Below, one piece after another: positions 61,552-64,000 of a stretch of 64,000 nucleotides of DNA. The position numbers and the translations under genes were made by a program. Source of the DNA: JAPOXR01 sp963664715 (lineage in GTDB: Bacteria; Pseudomonadota; Alphaproteobacteria; Rhodobacterales; Rhodobacteraceae); contig CAXXUY010000012.1 of the NCBI GenBank assembly GCA_963664715.2, forward strand, positions 553,074 to 617,073, written 5' to 3'. Positions within the stretch are counted from its first letter, which is position 1, and every line of letters begins with the position of its first letter. The notes beneath the pieces are model-generated. The model was not told the DNA's origin, did no database searches, and saw nothing but the letters and a program-made list of their open reading frames with translations.

Positions 61552-62520
61552 ATGGATTTCGCGACCCTGATACAAATTCTGGATTCGATGCTGCGCCTTT
61601 CGACGCCATTGATCTTTGCATGCCTTGCCGGATTGTTTTCCGAACGTGCGGGGATTTTTGATATCGGTCTTGAAGGCAAGATGCTGGCATCGGCGTTCTT
61701 CTCTGCCGCGGTTGCGGCATCCACCGGGTCTGTCCTGATCGGAATGGTCTTTGGACTGACGGCTTCGATGGTTCTTGCCGTGCTGCACGGAGTGGCTTCG
61801 ATTACGTTTCGGGGCAACCAGCTGATTTCAGGTGTTGCCATCAATTTCTTCGCATCCGGAATGACGGCCCTGATTGGGCAGAACTGGTTCAAGCTGGGCG
61901 GTCGGACACCCTCCCTGAGCGGCGACAGCCGGTTTCTGCCGGTCAACTGGCCGCTTTCGGAGACGATTGCCGGGGTACCCTTCATCGGGCCAATCTACAG
62001 TGAACTGCTTTCAGGCCACACGCTGCTCGTCTATGTCGCTATCCTCTCGGTTCCCGTGTCCTGGTGGATACTGTTCAGGACGCGGTTCGGGCTGCGTGTG
62101 CGGGCCGTCGGAGAAAACCCCGAGGCAGTCGACACCGGTGGCTTGTCCGTCGCCGGACTCCGCTACCGGGCAACACTGATCTGCGGGCTGCTCTGCGGGC
62201 TGGGAGGTGCCTACCTGTCAACCGGGTTTGCTGCCGGGTTCATTCGCGACATGACTGCCGGAAAGGGCTTCATTGCCCTGGCCGCACTCATATTTGCCAA
62301 GTGGAGGCCGGTCTATGCGCTGTTCGCCTGCCTGTTGTTCGGCCTGCTCGAAGCCATAGCGATCAGGTTCCAGAGCATACAGATCACTGGCGTCGGAACC
62401 GTCCCGCTCCAGTTGATGCAGGCCCTGCCCTATATCCTGACTGTCATCATCCTTGCCGGATTCGTCGGAAAGGCAATTCCGCCCCGCGCCGGCGGCGAGC
62501 CTTACGTCAAGGAGCGATGA
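61552..62520 (+). CDS. ABC transporter permease, NupQ/YufQ type
   Basis: The product is 322 residues, BPD_transp_2 family: LSTPLIFACLAGLFSERAGIFDIGLEGKMLASAFFSAAVA, ITFRGNQLISGVAINFFASGMTALIGQ, RTRFGLRVRAVGENPEAVDTGGLSVAGLRYRATLICGLLCGLGGAYLS, DMTAGKGFIALAALIFAKWRP. It is the second half of the channel and completes the binding protein/ATPase/two-permease set of a Bmp-type nucleoside importer. Confidence 0.94.
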   Translation: MDFATLIQILDSMLRLSTPLIFACLAGLFSERAGIFDIGLEGKMLASAFFSAAVAASTGSVLIGMVFGLTASMVLAVLHGVASITFRGNQLISGVAINFFASGMTALIGQNWFKLGGRTPSLSGDSRFLPVNWPLSETIAGVPFIGPIYSELLSGHTLLVYVAILSVPVSWWILFRTRFGLRVRAVGENPEAVDTGGLSVAGLRYRATLICGLLCGLGGAYLSTGFAAGFIRDMTAGKGFIALAALIFAKWRPVYALFACLLFGLLEAIAIRFQSIQITGVGTVPLQLMQALPYILTVIILAGFVGKAIPPRAGGEPYVKER

Positions 62521-62710
62521 GCCTGAAAGGGCTGAACCCGGAACCCGGCAGGGCAGCCATTTTCTGCATGGCTGCGCGTGCAGGGGAAATCACTGCCGGA
62601 GTTGCCTTGCCAAACGGGTGGTCGTGCGCCGGAGACATGTGCTTGCCCAGGACGCAACGCATATGGCACAGCACTGACCTGCAGCGACACCGAATTCGGG
62701 AATGAGGGCC

Positions 62711-64000
62711 ATGGACGCACACACGAATGACCGCAAGCCTGACTTGACGAAATGTGACATTCTCATCGACGGGTCGTGGCAGCCATCCCTTGAGGGAAGG
62801 ACGATACCGGCAGCTTCACCTTCTGACGGCGAAGTGTTTTCGTACATCCAGGATTCGGATTCGCCCGATATCGATGCCGCGGTCAGTGCTGCAAGGAGGG
62901 CATTCGAGGATGGTCCGTGGGCACGCATGTCCGCAACCGAGCGGGGAAGGCTGCTTCTGAAGTCCGCACAAATCGTCGCCGACCAGAGCGAAGAACTTGC
63001 GGCCCTGGAAGCCCAGGATACCGGCAAGCCGATGACGCAGGCAAGGAACGACATTTCGGCGGCAATGCGCTATCTGGAATATTACGGAGGTGCCGCCGAC
63101 AAGGTACATGGCGAGACAATTCCATTTTTGCCGACCCATGGCGTGCAGACGATTCGGGAGCCATTGGGCGTGACTGCGCATATCACCCCCTGGAACTATC
63201 CGGCCCAGATGTTCGGAAGAACCCTTGCTCCCGCCCTCGCAATGGGCAATGCCGTTGTACTCAAGCCGGCCGAGGATGCATGCATGACCCCGCTCAGACT
63301 TGCCGCAATTCTCCAGCAGGCCGGATTTCCGCCAGGGTCCCTGAACGTCGTAACAGGTGCAGGAGAAACTGCCGGGGCTGCCCTGTCCCGGCATCCCGGC
63401 ATCGACTTCGTATCGTTCACCGGTTCACCAGAGGTGGGATCGGCGGTCCAGGCTGCAGCAGCAGCCAATCACGTCGCATGCACTCTGGAGCTTGGCGGGA
63501 AGTCGCCGCAGATTGTTTTCGACGACTGCAATCTGGACGATGCCGTGCCAGCCATAGTCAACGCGATCATTCAGAATAGCGGGCAAACCTGTTCTGCCGG
63601 CTCAAGGGTTCTTGTTCAGAATCAGGCATTTGACAGGATAGTTGATGAGCTGGCTGCAAGATTCTGCAAGCTGGTTGCAGCCCCGCACTACGAAGACAGG
63701 GACCTCGGGCCACTGATATCGGACCGACAACTCAGGCGCGTTCACCGCTATCTGGATGCCAGTGAAAACCCCGACCCTGTTGCGCAGGGCGTCGTGGCGA
63801 GTTCGGCACCGCCCGGCGGACATTATGTTGCGCCGACTCTCTATGCACCGGTCGATCAGGCGTTGGCAATCGCCCACGAGGAAGTATTCGGTCCGGTCCT
63901 GTGCTGCATGCCGTTCGAGACCGAGGAGGAGGCCATCCGGATCGCCAACGGGACCGATTACGGGCTGGTTTCCGCGGTCTGGACCAGGGACGGAGGACGA
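62711..64000 (+). CDS. Aldehyde dehydrogenase, NAD(P)-dependent, partial (runs off the window)
   Basis: The frame from ATG 62711 (another in-frame ATG is at 62702) is open to the window end, 430 codons. Aldehyde dehydrogenase signatures: IREPLGVTAHITPWNYPAQM, LAPALAMGNAVVLKPAEDA, FTGSPEVGSAVQAAAA, catalytic Glu in TLELGGKSPQIV, catalytic Cys in QNSGQTCSAGSRVLV, and HEEVFGPVLCCMPFETEEEAI. It most resembles betaine-aldehyde or gamma-aminobutyraldehyde dehydrogenases, but specificity is not readable. It starts 190 bp after the importer operon and may be a separate unit. Confidence 0.94.
   Translation, partial: MDAHTNDRKPDLTKCDILIDGSWQPSLEGRTIPAASPSDGEVFSYIQDSDSPDIDAAVSAARRAFEDGPWARMSATERGRLLLKSAQIVADQSEELAALEAQDTGKPMTQARNDISAAMRYLEYYGGAADKVHGETIPFLPTHGVQTIREPLGVTAHITPWNYPAQMFGRTLAPALAMGNAVVLKPAEDACMTPLRLAAILQQAGFPPGSLNVVTGAGETAGAALSRHPGIDFVSFTGSPEVGSAVQAAAAANHVACTLELGGKSPQIVFDDCNLDDAVPAIVNAIIQNSGQTCSAGSRVLVQNQAFDRIVDELAARFCKLVAAPHYEDRDLGPLISDRQLRRVHRYLDASENPDPVAQGVVASSAPPGGHYVAPTLYAPVDQALAIAHEEVFGPVLCCMPFETEEEAIRIANGTDYGLVSAVWTRDGGR

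Noticed and set aside
62521..62710. Possible short gene after the second permease (ATG overlapping its stop)
   Set aside because: The peptide resembles nothing and is only about 60 codons; kept as spacer.
1..64000. tRNA, rRNA, CRISPR arrays, phage genes, replication origin
   Set aside because: No cloverleaf, rRNA segment, regularly spaced repeats, phage structural genes or origin-like boxes were found by eye; a covariance-model scan was not possible.

Overview
This 64 kb window looks like the chromosome of an alphaproteobacterium; this is inferred from gene content and order, not measured. Pointers are a Fur-family regulator of the Irr type divergent from fabA-fabB-fabI, the order murJ / trpS / usp / nfuA / tsaB, the block coaBC-dut-thiF-like, the lpoA-like/rsmI/gshB arrangement, and a sarcosine/dimethylglycine dehydrogenase-like flavoprotein. 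The DNA is GC-rich throughout. At least three apparently complete insertion sequences (IS1595, IS110, IS630 types) and remnants of two more types (ISKra4-like, ISNCY-like) lie among the genes, and several genes are broken, so the genome appears to have been reshaped by transposition.

Layout. 1-7 kb: a damaged stretch with the start of an S49 peptidase, an IlvD/Edd dehydratase fragment, a medium-chain alcohol dehydrogenase lying between two inverted ISKra4-like remnants, a HEAT-like protein, and a FAD oxidoreductase gene split by an IS1595 element. 7-13 kb: tag, irr, fabA-fabB-fabI, a VOC protein, a HAD dehalogenase and an alpha/beta hydrolase. 13-16 kb: an 829-residue FAD/GcvT-type dehydrogenase. 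16-33 kb: the most unusual region. It holds a COG2907-type flavoprotein, a Rieske oxygenase of the KshA/DAF-36-like group, and a 675-residue protein fusing a GPP34 (GOLPH3-like) domain to a cytochrome P450. These face six genes on the minus strand for DUF1302, DUF1329, YCF48-like, two MMPL/RND and LolA-like proteins. The set could oxidise a hydrophobic, lipid- or steroid-like molecule at the membrane and move it across the envelope; this is inference, not demonstrated.

33-49 kb: a gene-poor stretch with a transposase remnant, then housekeeping genes (M3 oligopeptidase, SH3 protein, 2-hydroxyacid dehydrogenase, thiF-like, dut, coaBC). An IS110 element sits in the fifth codon of a small lipoprotein gene, which can be rebuilt exactly in silico. 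cobU, a cobC-like gene, gshB, rsmI, an lpoA-like gene and an IS630 element follow. 49-64 kb: murJ, a rhomboid-like protein without its catalytic His, trpS, a branched-chain aminotransferase, a CoxG-like protein, a GlcD-type oxidase, usp, nfuA and tsaB, then a BmpA-type nucleoside ABC importer operon and an aldehyde dehydrogenase running off the window. No tRNA, rRNA or CRISPR array was seen.
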